From NCBI GenBank assembly GCA_902651635.1, contig CACRSC010000122.1:1-34127 (forward strand): DNA of 34,127 bases. The letters are read 5' to 3'. The notes under the pieces are model-generated. The model was not told the origin of the DNA, searched no databases, and saw nothing but the letters and a program-made list of their open reading frames with translations. This document shows, piece after piece, positions 1 through 11,137 of the stretch (positions within the stretch are counted from its first letter, which is position 1; the number at the start of each line of letters is the position of its first letter). The DNA comes from Mastigamoeba balamuthi. Taxonomy: Eukaryota; Evosea; Mastigamoebida; Mastigamoebidae. Position numbers and translations under genes: made by a program.

Positions 1-500
1 CAACCTAAGTGACTTTCTTTGTTTTAGGCTTAGTATTGATCTTCACAATCCTATTTTCGATACCGTATTTTTATAATTCCGGGTATTAGTATGATCAGGT
101 ATCAATCACATTTTGAAATGCAATACTTTTTCTTTTTGCATAATCATGTGGAGCAGCATAATGAAAAGCACTATATTGTTGTTTATTTTAATCATTTTCT
201 GTTTGCTTGATTTTTCCTTTCTTTTTAGTTATGCTGATTTGCAGCATTACTCTTCCTGTAAACTGTTTTTACAGCATGTCATCAAATCTGCTCAAGAGCA
301 AGACCTTGCGAGAGCATTTCCACTACTGGTGAGGAACAGGTTATGGGACAGAAGAATGTGGGTGTCATGGAAGGAAAACAAAGCTTATGGCTCACCTAAT
401 TGGAAAGAGTATGGAGTAGGAAAATGTCGAGCAGGGAAGATGTGCTAGAAAGAGTGTAGCTAAAGGGATTGATGGAGTGAGAAAAAGTCGCATAGATAAC
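1..500. other. AT-rich left edge of unclear origin
   Basis: This stretch is visibly AT-rich, with many T and A runs, while nearly everything to its right is GC-rich. I see no conserved coding pattern, tRNA or known transposon motif. The change is fairly sharp, somewhere between about 500 and 650. It could be an AT-rich intergenic spacer, the end of a mobile element or an assembly join. Nothing recognisable lies between 450 and the methyltransferase stop at 634. Confidence 0.4.
113..448 (+). CDS. Doubtful 111-aa ORF in the AT-rich edge
   Basis: This is an open frame with a strongly hydrophobic N-terminal third (a run around STILLFILIIFCLLDF, roughly residues 18-35), followed by a basic and aromatic tail that ends in Cys. 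The hydrophobic stretch could serve as a signal peptide or membrane anchor, but T-rich DNA encodes Phe, Leu and Ile by chance. I recognise no family and see no splice continuation. I list it only because it is the sole sizeable ORF in the AT-rich block. It is probably not a gene. Confidence 0.12.
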   Translation: MKCNTFSFCIIMWSSIMKSTILLFILIIFCLLDFSFLFSYADLQHYSSCKLFLQHVIKSAQEQDLARAFPLLVRNRLWDRRMWVSWKENKAYGSPNWKEYGVGKCRAGKMC

Positions 501-633
501 CAAAGCCAAAATACACCAAGATCACTCTCCACACCATATCACCATATCAAGAACAGCAGTGTGACTGCGGGAGGATGTCTTGTAACCTGTTGGGATCCGC
601 ATCTTGATTATTTTCAACTTGACCTCTGTGGGG

Positions 634-1651
634 CTAACGCGGCCTGATCTCCCAGAGTTCCAGGAGATGGCTCCTGTCATACTCGAAGCACTGCGGAAAC
701 GTCGTAGAGAGCTTCTGTGCCATGAATGGCCCGTCAGGATCGCAGATGGCTGCCTGGAACTCGTCCCAGTGCCTCGCCCTCGCCGACAGCGTCTCCAGCT
801 CAAAGTTGACCCGCCTCTCCGCGGCCACCACGGCCACCCGGCCGCTTCTGCCGCCGCACAGCAGCTGCTCGAGTGTCGCCACGAACAGCCGCGTAAGTCT
901 CGAGTCGTACAGCACGTCTGCCGCGAGCACCAGCGAGCACTCGTCGAGCTCGTCCATGTCGCTCTGCGACCACGCAAACTCGTCTCGCTCGCTGCCCCCG
1001 CCCTCCTGCGCCGCCAGGGGCCGCCCCCAGTCCAGCCTGCGCACCCTCACGACGTCCCGCCCCCTCGCGAGGCCCCTGTTGAGCTGCGCGCACTGCAGGA
1101 CGGTCAGCAGACGGCCCGCAGAGGCCAAGCAGGACAGGCAGCGGGCGCAGCACCCTGAGGGCATTGCGCAGGACGTCCAGAGGCCCGTCTGTCACGAAGC
1201 ACGTCCTGGCGACGCGCGAGAGCACGAGGGACGGCAGGCCGGCGCCCGCCCCGAGCTCGAGGGCCCCGACGCCGCGCAGGTCGTCCTCACGGAAGAGCAG
1301 GTAGTCGGCGAGCAGCAGCGCCGCGGGCCACAGCTGCAGCCCCACGCCCTCAAGCGTCGTCCCGTTGGCCGCGTGGGCGATCTCCACGGCGAAGGGGCTG
1401 GGCGCCCGGCCCGTGTGGTCCGTGTGGCCCGTGTGGCCCGTGTGGCCCGTGTGGCCCGTGTGGCCCACGCGGTCGGCGGGGCAGCGCGGGACGTCGAGGT
1501 CGCCGTCGGGGTCGAGGGCAACGCGTCTGCCGGCGCCGCGCTGCTCGCCCGAGGCTGCTGCTGCTGGGCGGGGCGGCGGGGCGACCCTCAGGAGGGTGGT
1601 CCCCCGCTGCGACGGCCCGTCGGCGGCGGCGTGGATGTCGCTGACGATCAT
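634..1651 (-). CDS. METTL22: METTL22-like protein lysine methyltransferase, two exons
   Basis: Exons are complement(1154..1651) and complement(634..1092). The 61-nt GTGCTG...CTGCAG intron joins NAL to SAQLNRG in frame, giving 318 aa. The protein starts MIVSDIHA, like the SDVHV start I recall for METTL22. It has TTLEGVGLQLWPAALLLADY (about 98-117), the SAM-binding motif ALELGAGAG (130-138), an acidic LVLAADVLYD motif, and a C-terminus with AERRVNFELE and LLELWEIRP that fits METTL22 closely. The family comprises seven-beta-strand SAM-dependent methyltransferases; human METTL22 methylates the DNA/RNA-binding protein KIN17, and the target here is inferred. A run of HTG tripeptides (64-80) interrupts the N-terminal region. 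METTL21/23 relatives are the alternative, but the N- and C-terminal motifs favour METTL22. Confidence 0.78.
1412..1462 (-). repeat. In-frame 9-bp minisatellite encoding HTG repeats
   Basis: About six tandem copies of a 9-bp unit (CCGTGTGGC on the plus strand) lie inside the methyltransferase gene. They encode the HTG/HTD run at residues 64-80, just before the family's conserved region. The unit length keeps the frame, so copy number could vary without breaking the gene. Confidence 0.85.
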
Positions 1652-2028
1652 CGATCAACAAAGGGAGAGAAGATACGACGACCCCAGAGATCTCTTCCGA
1701 GAGGGGGTTGACCCCGGCCGGTGAGACACCCCATAGGACACACGGCTGGCCGCAGGAGGTAGGGGTTGCGCTCGTGCACAGACATGACAAAATTTGGATT
1801 CTGATTGCAAGTACGAAGGTCGCAACAGATTCCGTGAGTTCGGTTTGGTATTCCCGGACTCCACCAGTGGCGCCGACCAATTAATCGCAGGCCTCGGACA
1901 GCTCAGTGCAACGAGCGTTGTATTTCATCATTGAGTGCCCGTGGGAAAACTCGGCAGGAGGGAAGGAGTGGGTGGGCACTGTGTGGAAAAGGTGCTCAGA
2001 CGAGCAGCTAAGCAAGGGTGAGCCACTC
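1652..2028. other. Spacer between two minus-strand genes
   Basis: This is the 377-nt gap between the METTL22-like start and the stop of the upstream fibro-slime gene. It should hold the fibro-slime 3' UTR and the METTL22 promoter. I see no further gene, RNA or clear promoter motif. Confidence 0.5.
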
Positions 2029-4800
2029 TCAGAGGAAGGAGAGAGCGATGGCCGCAACTGCGATCCAGACACTCACGACAGGAGTGAGGACGCTGCCCGC
2101 TGCGGCCTCGGTGTGGGCAGAGGCGAGAGCGAGCGAGGACGACACCCTTGCGACGGTGGCAGTCTCCTCTGTGCCGTCGGCACGGGCGACAACTGCGGGG
2201 TTCTTGTCAATGTCGACGCGGAGGGTGGACACGATCGTGAGGTCCTTGTCTATGTTGAAGTGCGTGCTGGCCAGGCTGAAGCGGTAGCACACCCACTTGA
2301 AGTCATAGCCCCTAGGGCAGTCCTCGAGAGCGAAGCCCAGGGTCGACGGTGTCGACGGTGTCGACGGTGTGGAGGCATCGAAGAGGGTGAGGGCAGTGCC
2401 TGTCACAAGGGCGCTGCCAGAGAGTACCGACTTGAGAAGGTTTGTCTTGAGGAGCTGGAGGTCTGTGTTGACGTGGTCGCGGACGTGGACCCAGTCGCCT
2501 AGGAAGAAGCGGATGGTCTCTGAGGTGGCGGCGGTGTCGGCGAAGGTGGACTGGGCGCCGTTGAGGCGGAGGGTGGTGTTAAGCATGCACCAGTTCTCGA
2601 GGCCCTCGAGCGACGCCGTCAGCGAGCTGGCGTGCTCGGCAGAGTGGGGGCGGCTGCTCCTGATGGTGTAGTCGAGCGTGAAGCGGTCGTTGGCGTTGGT
2701 GCTGCAGATCGAGTACTGGCCTGTTTATGTATGCTGTGAGTTTCCAAGCCGGGCTGGGGGCAGGGGAGGGGGAACAGTGTGGCGCACTGATGGTGGCGCG
2801 GAGGTGCCAGCGCTGCACGTTGGGGCGCCCGTCCACGATGCTCTCGAACGACGGGTTGGTCACCGTCACGATGTGGCCCACGCTGCTCCTGAACACGAAC
2901 GTCGGCGCGTCGATGGCGTAGTCCTGCTCGACGGCCACCGTGACCAGGTCGAACTCGACCGTGGGCTGGCTGCGGTCCAGGGGCACCATGACTGAGAACT
3001 TCTCGATGTAGCCCCACACCAGCGTCGCGTCCAGAGTGTCGACCGTGCTCCGCACCTCCACCCTCCGGAACAGCACCACCTCGAACGACAGGTCGAACGT
3101 GCTGTTGCGGTCGTACGACTCCCCGTTGGCCAGCGTGAACCGCTCGTTGCACCACACGCGGACCAGGAACTGCAGGCGGTACCTGTCCGTGTCCTCGATG
3201 ATGCGGGGCTGCGCCGTCCGGATCAGGTCGGGCAGCCTCCTGGTCGACCTGTGGGTGTACCTGCAGGGGTCCTCCTGCATCGGCAGCCCCACCTGCGTCG
3301 TGGCGAACGTCTTGGGGTTGATGAACGCCGCCCGGACGTTCCAGCGGTGCGGGAGCATCTGAGGGAGGGCGATGTAGAGGTCAACGTCGTCGCTGAAGGA
3401 ACCGCTGAGGGCGACGGTGTGTGTGGCCGGGTCCTTGAGGTGCTGCGCCTCCACGTTGTTCAGCCCGGGGCACTCGCACTTTGCCCCCGTGCAGTCTTGC
3501 GGGCACGCATCGCAGGTCTCCAGTGCAGAGCACTCACCGTCTCCGCACACGTAGTCTGGCGTAGTTGGATGCGGGTCCACGCAGTCCCGAATTCCGTCCC
3601 CGTCTGTATCCGCCTCGCACGATCCCACGCACAACCCGCAAACGTCCTTCGTACACTGCTCCATCTTCAGCGTCGTCGTCATACGGAACGAGGACTCGAC
3701 AGTGTGGCGCTCGGCGAAGAAGAGGTTGAGGGGGTACGTTTCGTTCACCTTGAGGCCCAGAGTGTCCAGATGGACCTCCTTCTCTTGAGCGGAGTGTACG
3801 CCACCGAGGTCGATCACTAGCTGCTTGTTGATGAAGACCCACACGTCGTCGTCGCCGCGGAAGAAGAAGGTCTCGCCGCCGTGGTACGTGAAAAGCGTGG
3901 AGATGGTCATCGTGAAACCGTAGTTGTGTCCGTTGAAGTTGTTCATGAAGCCCATGTTGTCGATTGGGAAGAACGCGGGGTTGTTGTACTCGTACAGTGC
4001 CGGCGTTATGTTTGCCACCTTGTGCGCCGCCATCGGGAGCTCGAAGCGCTGGAGGACGGGTGTGCACGTGAGTAATTGGATGCGGCTGTGAGGCGACCCA
4101 CCTTGTTGCTGCTCGTGTCGTGGTACCAGTCGTAAAACGACCTGCCGCTTGTCACCGTCGGGTGAATCCCCCCAGCATATTCCGGCGTGCCGTCGCTCCC
4201 CAGGGTCGGCTTCACGATGTGCCGATCGTCGCCCATGTAGTGCTCAAAGTCATCGTGCGTGCCAAAGTCGCGTATGGTCATTGTCCACGATATGCTGTCG
4301 GGCTCGCTAGCCAACACGGGGGGCGCCACCAGCGCCACGGGACCCTCGATCGTGCTCACCCTGGTCACGGAGCCGTCGGCCAGCACGCCCACCCACTGAA
4401 TGGACCCCTTGGTATAGATGTCGTTGACCACGATGGACACCGTAGCCCCCCGCCCCCCGGCAGCAGCGGGGGAAGGGAGGTCCCAGCGCAGACCAGAGAC
4501 CCCCTTGACTGTGTCGGTGACTGCCTTGGTGTAGGGCTCTAGGATCAGTGGCGTCCCGATGGGCAGCCCGAAGACTATGGCGGCGAGATCCTGGCCAGCC
4601 GACATGCTTACGCGGTATCTGAACACCGTATGGCGGGCTGTGCAGTCGGATTCCATCCCCAGGAACGTCAGCGTCGGGATGTCCGTCGCTATTACTGCTA
4701 CGGCAAGCCAGACGACTGTACAGGAGTGTGAGTCCGCAGCGATTGGGCTGAGATGAGAGAACGTGCTGGCTGCTATGGAGATGACGGCGACTGAGTGCAT
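2029..4800 (-). CDS. Fibro-slime domain cell-surface protein, probably GPI-anchored
   Basis: Exons are complement(4102..4800), complement(2788..4048) and complement(2029..2720), giving 883 aa. The introns are 53 nt (4049-4101) and 67 nt (2721-2787), both placed by alignment. The fibro-slime domain (about 170-330) shows TIRDFGTHDDFEHYMGDD, the SFYDWYHDTSSNKRF join, GGETFFFRGDDDVWVFINKQ and LFFAERH. A Cys-rich segment follows, with a calcium-binding DTDGDGIRDCVD (thrombospondin type-3 style) and CGDGECSALETC. Then comes a roughly 430-residue region shared with the paralog at 32697-34060. The C-terminus ends in a hydrophobic tail (VVSVWIAVAAIALSFL) with no charged residue after it, as GPI-anchored proteins do. 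The start is uncertain: 4800 gives a weak signal segment, and an in-frame ATG at 4878 lies in more AT-rich DNA. Fibro-slime proteins are known from dictyostelids as secreted or prespore-inducing factors; an adhesion or signalling role is inferred. Confidence 0.8.
2341..2372 (-). repeat. In-frame 9-bp repeat encoding STP tripeptides
   Basis: Three and a half copies of GGTGTCGAC (plus strand) encode a STPSTPSTPST run in the C-terminal exon of the fibro-slime protein. The paralog at 32697 has a shorter, non-repetitive loop there (SGTSL), so this is a local expansion. Confidence 0.8.
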
Positions 4801-5985
4801 GATGAGAGAGCTGCTCGTTGCTTGCTGGTTGTTTTTGGTGACTTTTACTTCAACACAACAAAACAAAGAAGTGAACAACTCGGCGAAATATCGGCTGAGG
4901 CCATTCGCGAATTCGTGATGTCACCTGACGTGTTTCATAGTGTCGATAAGCTCCGAAAAGGTGTTTTTCTTAGGGCCGGTATTACCGGAACATACTTCCA
5001 ACGCAGGTCCCAATGGGGCCCCGACCACCAGACATACGTACTGACCCCAGTTGCACGGTAGACAGCGCAAAGAATGTGCGAAGCTCGAGGGAGAGCCAGA
5101 CGTCTCTGAATATTCGAAATGTTATTGTGGGGCTGCTCTGGTATCATGTTTTGCAGCCGCCGTCGTTCCGGTTTCTGTCTCCAAACGAGCATTTCCCAGT
5201 GGACCCCTCTCTCTTCCTTTAAGCGTCGTGGCAGTCCTTTATGCGGCCCATCACCATCAACTCGAAGAGGAGTATTCGGAGAAAACCGATGGGGCCAAAA
5301 TGTGAACTGGTTTTCTCTCTTCACGGGCAGACCAAAATCGGGTACAGAGTAAAAAAGCAAGATGCTGACACCATCGGCGTCGCCGGCCAATGGGACACAG
5401 GAGAAGACCGTGAGAGAAAGTTCATTCGACCACAATGGAAAAACCGCAATGGGCCGAAGACACCGGCCTCGCTGGAGCTGACACTATGGGAAGATGGCCT
5501 CTCCTCTGGCCCTCGGCGAACACACCGACGACGTAAGCGACCATCGCCTTCGCTGCTGATGGCTTGTGGTGAGTAGTGCGCCCCGGTCTGGACGGCTTGT
5601 GTTGTGTCGGATGTGGATGTTGTCGGATTCAATGGGAGCAGCACGTTTGTTCTCAGATTTGCCAAGCAGGGGGTGTAAAGAGCACTGGTCCAGCGTGTTC
5701 TCTCCACTCCGTGGCGTTGTTATGCATCTGCGCACGATGAGAAAACAAATCGTGCCCCCCACGAGTTTTCATTTGGGCCGCTTCGTATCGCTGGATGGTA
5801 GACCTGTCTCGTCCACTCCCTCAAATCCAGTGAGAGCACATGCCATCGCACATTCGCTCACCTTCATTCCCGTAGTCTTGGCTCAAAGATAGGATGGGCA
5901 GGAAGCTTTGTTATCCCTGCTGAAGGCGCTTGAATTGACATCATCGGTGCGTGTTGTATTGTATTGCTATGCTCCCCAGGACGTA
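4801..5985. other. Gene-poor spacer, nothing recognised
   Basis: This is about 1.2 kb of moderate GC between two minus-strand genes. Open frames occur on both strands, but none shows a conserved motif, typical composition or plausible splice continuation. GAAATATCGG (4885-4894) lies just upstream of the fibro-slime start and resembles the GATAT elements near other genes here. Confidence 0.45.
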
Positions 5986-7231
5986 TCAATTGACAACAGG
6001 ACGTGGACAACTGCGGACGTCTCCTTTCCGGTTCGCGAAACACGCGCGCATCTGCTTGAGGAGCTGCTCGCTGCTCTCGGCGCAGTTGTCGCACGCCAGC
6101 CGGTTCTCTATGTAGTACGACGCCCCTGGAGTTGCCGAGACGACGGCCCCCGGCGGCGTCATCCCAAACGAAGCGCGCCAGGCGTCGTACTCGGCGTCGA
6201 CGCCCTGCGAGCCAATCGTCGAGCGCTCGCGCTGTAGCTCCTCCTGCCAGTTGAGCCGCAGGTCCTCGATGAGCCCGCGCGGGAACAGGTCGCACACGCC
6301 GCGCCTGCGGGCGGCCTCGAGCAGCAGGCCGCCGCTCAGGAAGCTCGCGTCGTGCTCGGCGGACCAGCGCGTGGGGTCCGTCTGGCCCGCGCGGGTCTGC
6401 ATGCAGTGGACGACCTCGTGCGGGATGGCCTTGTAGCAGCGGTACATGTAGTCGCGGTGCACGCGTCCCGGCCGCGCGGCCAGCTTCTCCCACGCGGCGC
6501 ACATCTGAGGCGTGAACACGTTGGCGTCTGGGTACGCCACTATGTCCCCTCCCTCGGCCCCTCCCTCGAAGCTGATGTCTGCGGTGGACGCGAGATCAGT
6601 GTGACAGCACCGAAAAAGCCGAGGGAAAACCCGAATTATTTGCTCGAAATTGCGATAACGAGAAAAAACGAGCCGTCGGATGACGTGTGGCCAAGTCGCA
6701 TTGCCTGAAGAGGCAAGGCCTACCGATTTGGATGCTCCAGCTCTCGCAGAAGGGGATGACCGGGAGCGCGCGGATGCGGCGGAGGTCCGGGGAAGTGAAG
6801 GGCCCGTCGGGCCAGAGGGCGAGCGCGGCGTCGACGACGGCGGCGACGAGGCCCGAGCAGATGCCGCCGTAGTCCCACATGCCCGGGCGCTCCAGCTCGG
6901 CCTCTATCTGCAGCCGCGCCCTCTCGCGCGCCTGCGTGGTGGTCGACCCCAGCCCCGCGTCCGAGAGCGTCACGATACCCGTCCCGGGGTCCGCCTGCAG
7001 CCCAGAGACGCGAGACGCGGGTTGAGAGGCGGGGCGGGCGCTCAGCTGAGACGCGCTCACCTTGACGCAGAGGCCGTACTCGGCGAGCACTGTCCGCGCA
7101 TCGAGGTTCGCCAGGACGCTGTCCCGGAAGCGCTTCTCGACGGGGGTGCTGGGCGACCACGAGTTCGAGGTGGAGAAGCGGTCGAGGAGCGTCAGGACCT
7201 GTGTCTTGAGGAACGGCGCGCTTGCTGCCAT
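5986..7231 (-). CDS. Unassigned protein with an HExxH metal-binding motif
   Basis: Exons are complement(7061..7231), complement(6724..6994) and complement(5986..6578), giving 344 aa. The introns are 66 nt (GTGAGC...CTGCAG) and 145 nt (GTAGGC...CCGCAG), and all joins keep frame. The start at 7231 follows an A-rich leader (CACAAAAAATGG). The notable motif is KAIPHEVVHCMQTRAG with His201, Glu202 and His205, the HExxH signature of zinc peptidases. Cysteines cluster near the end (ACDNCAESS...MRACFANRK). There is no signal peptide or membrane segment. I considered the mitochondrial peptidase ATP23, but its downstream Cys pattern and C-terminal motif are absent. The family is not recognised; peptidase activity is inferred from the motif alone. 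Confidence 0.65.
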
Positions 7232-7805
7232 TTTTTGTGGAGATCGTAAAATCTGCGCCAGAAGATATCTCAGCTCAAAAAATACAGTCAGCCGATCGGC
7301 CACCCGAGGTACACGGCGGTGCACTACAGTGCTTGTATGGCGTCTCTCGTGAGGCATGCTGGCCACCCGCGAAGAGGCAAGCCAAGCCAAGCCAAGCCAA
7401 GGGGGGGAATCCAGCAGTCTTCTGTGTTGTGGAGGATGGTGTGTTTAGCCAAGTCCTCCTGGCCTTGGGGTCTTGTTCACCATTCTTTTGCAGGGGGGAA
7501 GGGGGTGTGTTGTGTTGGGGTTTGCTGTCGTGTTGTTGCTTCTGCGTTTTTGCTCCGATTGGGTGAGATCGGGCACGACCGTTGCGCAGCCATAAGACCG
7601 GCGCCCCCACAATGTCCATCATCAATCAGCCTCGCAGTTGATAGCTGACCGACCACGCAAGGTTTGTTATCGGGGGGTGAGTGAAGCAAGGGGGGTGGTG
7701 TGGGAGAGAGGGGCGTTACGTGGTACGACGGGTGTGAATTGCGGGGGGTACAGTCTTCTCTGCTGCAACTGCGTGCACGCCACCGGGCCCCGGTAGGGGG
7801 CGCGT
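7232..7805. other. Spacer with homopolymer-rich DNA
   Basis: This gap between two minus-strand genes contains G- and T-rich stretches and an AAGCC microsatellite (7376-7401), and no convincing gene. The palindrome AGATATCT (7263-7270), 32 nt before the HExxH start codon, is a candidate promoter element seen near other genes in the window. Confidence 0.45.
7376..7401. repeat. AAGCC pentanucleotide microsatellite
   Basis: About five tandem copies of AAGCC are followed by a G run, outside any predicted exon. Confidence 0.85.
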
Positions 7806-10164
7806 CTAGGGCGAGCACAGCACCGGGAGCAGACCGCGTGCGACGAACACGTTGAAGGGCGCACGCGGCACGGGCTCGCCGTCGACGCCAAAGAACTCGC
7901 CGTCGTCAAACGACTCGAGCGTGAACGCTCGCACCTTGTGGTACTCGAGGTGCTCAAAGTTGACGTGCTCGCCCGTCTGCAGCGACCCGAAGAGCTTGAC
8001 CATCTTCGAGCGGTACGAGTGCTCGACGGGCAGCACGCATATGTCCATGCAGCCGTCGTTCAGGTGGCACCAGGGCGTCGTCAGCAGCTCGGGCGAGATC
8101 CACGGCTGCTTCATAAAGCACGAGAACGTGTGCGAGATCTCGCGCGTCACCCACGCCGTGCGGGGCAGCGCCGCCTCGGGGAACAGCTCCGAGTACATCT
8201 CCGGTATCCCCGACTCCCACTCGTCGCACGGCGTCAGCGACTTGGTGAACTTCCCGCTGCTCGCGGGCGTCGTCTGCTCCTGCGCCGGCGTCTGCGCGGC
8301 GGGGGCCGCCTCCTGCACGGGTGCGGCCTCCTGCGCTGCAGCGTCGACCGGCGCCTCCTCGGGGACGATCTCGTCTTGCGCGTGGGCGTCGATGACTGCG
8401 GACGGGGCGCGGCGGGGTCAGAGACGGCGAATTCGAATTACACGCGAGGGAAAAGCGGTGCATCTTGACGGAAGAGCCGCCAGGGGGTGGGGAGGGGGGT
8501 GGGGGAAAAGCGCTCGGTGACGTGAGCGGTGCGGCGTACGCTCGTCGGGCTGGCCCTGGGGCGGGTGGCAGTAGGCGCAGTTGGCGTGCGTGCACGAGTG
8601 GCCCCACCACTGCTGGCGCGTCTGGGTCGTGGGCAGGTAGCTCACGCGGCACCGGTACGCCCGCTTCGACGCGATCTTGAGCAGCGCCCAGATCGACATC
8701 CTCGCGTTGCCCATGAACCTGATGCACTCTGCCCGGCCATCCGCCGTGAGCGAACGAACACCGCAAAACGCGAACCCCGCAGAACACCCGGCGCCGGGGA
8801 AAAAAAGCGGTGAGCTCACCAGAGCCGAAGTCGACGTCCGATACGATGCCGCAGTTGACCGAGAGGACTCCCCAGAGGTACTGGCGCAGCGTCGGCTGCG
8901 CCGCCAGGAACATGTCGACGCGCTTGACGCGGTTCCTGATGACGTGGCAGGCTGCCGCGGCGGGGTCGGGCGTGCGGTAGAGCGTGTGCGTCGTGGCGTT
9001 GGCGGTGCCGCTGGGGATGGGCGCGACGGGCATGGCGCCGCCGAGCGTGGCCAGCGACCAGTCGGGCCTGCTCATGAGGCCGTTGGTGACCTCGCAGAGG
9101 ATGCCGTCGCCGCCGACGCAGGCGATGGCCGAGTACTGCGCCAGCACCATCTGCGACACGATCCGCTTGGCCTCGCCGGCCTCGCGCGTGATGACCACCT
9201 CGTGCTTCAGGCCGGCGGCTGCCAGCGGGGTGCGGCCGTGAGCGAGGGGGGCGCCGGTGCTGGTGCTGCGCAACGGCCGGGTGGGCGCCGCATGCAGTAA
9301 AAAACAAAACACAGAGCGGAAAACGCAACGGCAAGGAAAAAGAACAAACGCAGGTGCGGGCCCAAACAGGGGAGGGACGTGTGGGGCGGAAAAATGGGGC
9401 GACAGGACAAAGAGGCGGAGAGGCAGGGGAGGGGGGGCAAGGGAGCCCGCACCTTGGAAGATGGGGCAGCAGCGCGTGGCCCAGACAGAGGGGCCCTTCT
9501 TCTTGCCAGAGAAGGGGTTGATCAGGACGAGCACGGGCGCGCGCTCGCTGGGGTCGCCGTTGACCCTGCGCACCTCCTCCTTGAGGCCCTCGGCCCACCC
9601 TGTGCGGGGCCCGCGTGTGAGTACAGCACCGCGCGCGCGCGCTCCCAACCCGCAAAACACGAATTAAAATGTCCAGCGGACATCGCCGTAAGGGCAACCC
9701 CTCAGCGTCCCCAGGAATTTGAACAGGCGCGGGGACAACTGTTGGCCCCCGAAGACGCGCGGCGCGGCGCGCCCACGAAAGACCAGCGCCAGGGCGCGCG
9801 AATCTCGGAATTCAAAAAGGGATCTCGTACACTCGGCGTCGTCAGAGGTCTCGAAGAGGCCGCTCGACGACGCGGCGCGCAGGTCGTGGGCGACGTACGA
9901 GGGCGGGACGACGCCCTCGGGGTCGGGCACGAGGCAGTGCAGGCGCAGCGTGCGCCTGCGGCCCGCGGGCTCGAACTCGACGGCGCAGACGTGCGACAGC
10001 GGCAGCCACTGCTCGGCCGCGTCGGGCCTCTCGAGCGCCGCGCCGACAATGTCGTCGCCGCGCACGCTGAGCAGCCTGCGCGTGCTGCCGTTGATCACAA
10101 AGAGCGTCTCGCGCAGCGCCGGGCGCGAGCCCAGGGACGGCGAGGAGGGCGTGCTGTCCATCAT
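7806..10164 (-). CDS. SPHK: Sphingosine kinase, five exons
   Basis: Exons are complement(9831..10164), (9453..9599), (9219 side: 8820..9218), (8540..8728) and (7806..8395), giving 552 aa. The introns are 231, 234, 91 and 144 nt with donors GTACGA, GTGCGG, GTGAGC and GTACGC; every join is phase-consistent. The N-terminal 110 residues form a lipid-kinase-type regulatory region. The catalytic domain has VLVLINPFSGKKKG (134-147, ATP site), CVGGDGILCEVTNGLMSRPDW (split here: GGDG at 195-198, then the lipid-binding segment), PIPSGTANAT (227-236), GIVSDVDFGSE followed by RFMGNARMSIW, and VDGE near the C-terminus. The family phosphorylates sphingoid bases to sphingosine-1-phosphate at membranes. A Pro/Ala/Gln-rich loop lies between the halves. 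Ceramide kinase is less likely because the sphingosine-kinase blocks fit throughout. The start is at an ATGATG. Confidence 0.85.
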
Positions 10165-11137
10165 CTTCGGGTCTCGGTCGTGTCTGCTGTCGGGCGGCCT
10201 CGTCTCGGTGCGTTTGCGGGGTGTGGGCGTGGGGGAGGCGTAGTGGGCGGAGGAATAAATACGGCGGAGGCGGTGTGGATTTTTTTTTGTGCGTGGGGGC
10301 AAGGGCTTTTCTGTGCGGGGGTGCAGTGCGCGCCTTTTCGCGGTGCGGGAGATATCGGGACAGGCAGCTGAGTCACCGAAAATATCTCTGCCTACCGCCC
10401 TTTGCCCCGGCAAAATTCGGTCCAGTGGGGTGGACCGAGTCCGGCGCCGTCGCGTCGGAGGGGACACGGGCGAGCGCGATCGTGGGAGCCGACACGACAT
10501 ATGCACAGTGGGGCGGCGAACTGCCAGTCACACACTTTCGTATTCCCGAGAGGGTAACGTTATCCAAACAAGGAAATGCACACTGCTTTTCCGACTCGCT
10601 GTCGACGCTTTTTTTTCCCGACAGCCGGCAATTCGCGGTACCCACAAAACCGTGTATGTGTGCGCACAAAACGGTGGAGCACTGCTGCTGCGGGCGTTGC
10701 CGGGGTCGCGCATTTGTGCAACGTTCCCAGAATTGCCAGCGGTATTCCGGGCGGTGCCAGGACGTTTTAGGAAGCACAGGCACAGCCCTCATGGCTGAGC
10801 TTGCCAAGAGCAGTTGGAAGCTCGTGAAGAGGACAGTGAACAACAACGGTCCTATTGCGGGACTGGGTTCCACAATGGTCCCTTTCTGGCGATGCTTCAA
10901 TGTTCTTCACGGCCGGCGACTGTCACAGGTCGCTCTTCCCACGTGTCGCTGACGACCTGCAGGCATGGTGCAGAATCAGATGGCATTGGCCCCCGCTCCT
11001 CATGGGCACTGAGATCCAGCTCTCTGGCACCGTATCCCCGAGAGATTGACGTATCTATCTGCTGGCGAGATCTTCTTCTCTTCTGCAGAGGGGACCCAAA
11101 TCCAAGAGAGCGCAGCCAGCGGGGGGTGCGTGTGCGA
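10165..11137. promoter_or_regulatory. Divergent intergenic region, SPHK and UHRF1-like
   Basis: This 973-nt region separates the minus-strand kinase from the plus-strand UHRF1-like gene, so both promoters should lie here. It contains GATATC (10351-10356) and, on the minus strand, GGCAGAGATATTT (10379-10391). The latter 13-mer recurs exactly in the POP4 bidirectional promoter. An AATAAATA box (10253-10260) lies about 90 nt before the kinase ATG. The remaining ORFs look like chance frames. Confidence 0.5.

Noticed and set aside
722-1711. 329-codon plus-strand ORF across the methyltransferase gene
   Set aside because: It is the opposite-strand shadow of the METTL22-like exons. It is low complexity with Arg/Pro/Val runs from the minisatellite, and no motif is present.
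5986-7231. Mitochondrial peptidase ATP23
   Set aside because: Only the HExxH agrees. The Cys pattern and C-terminal segment of ATP23 are missing.
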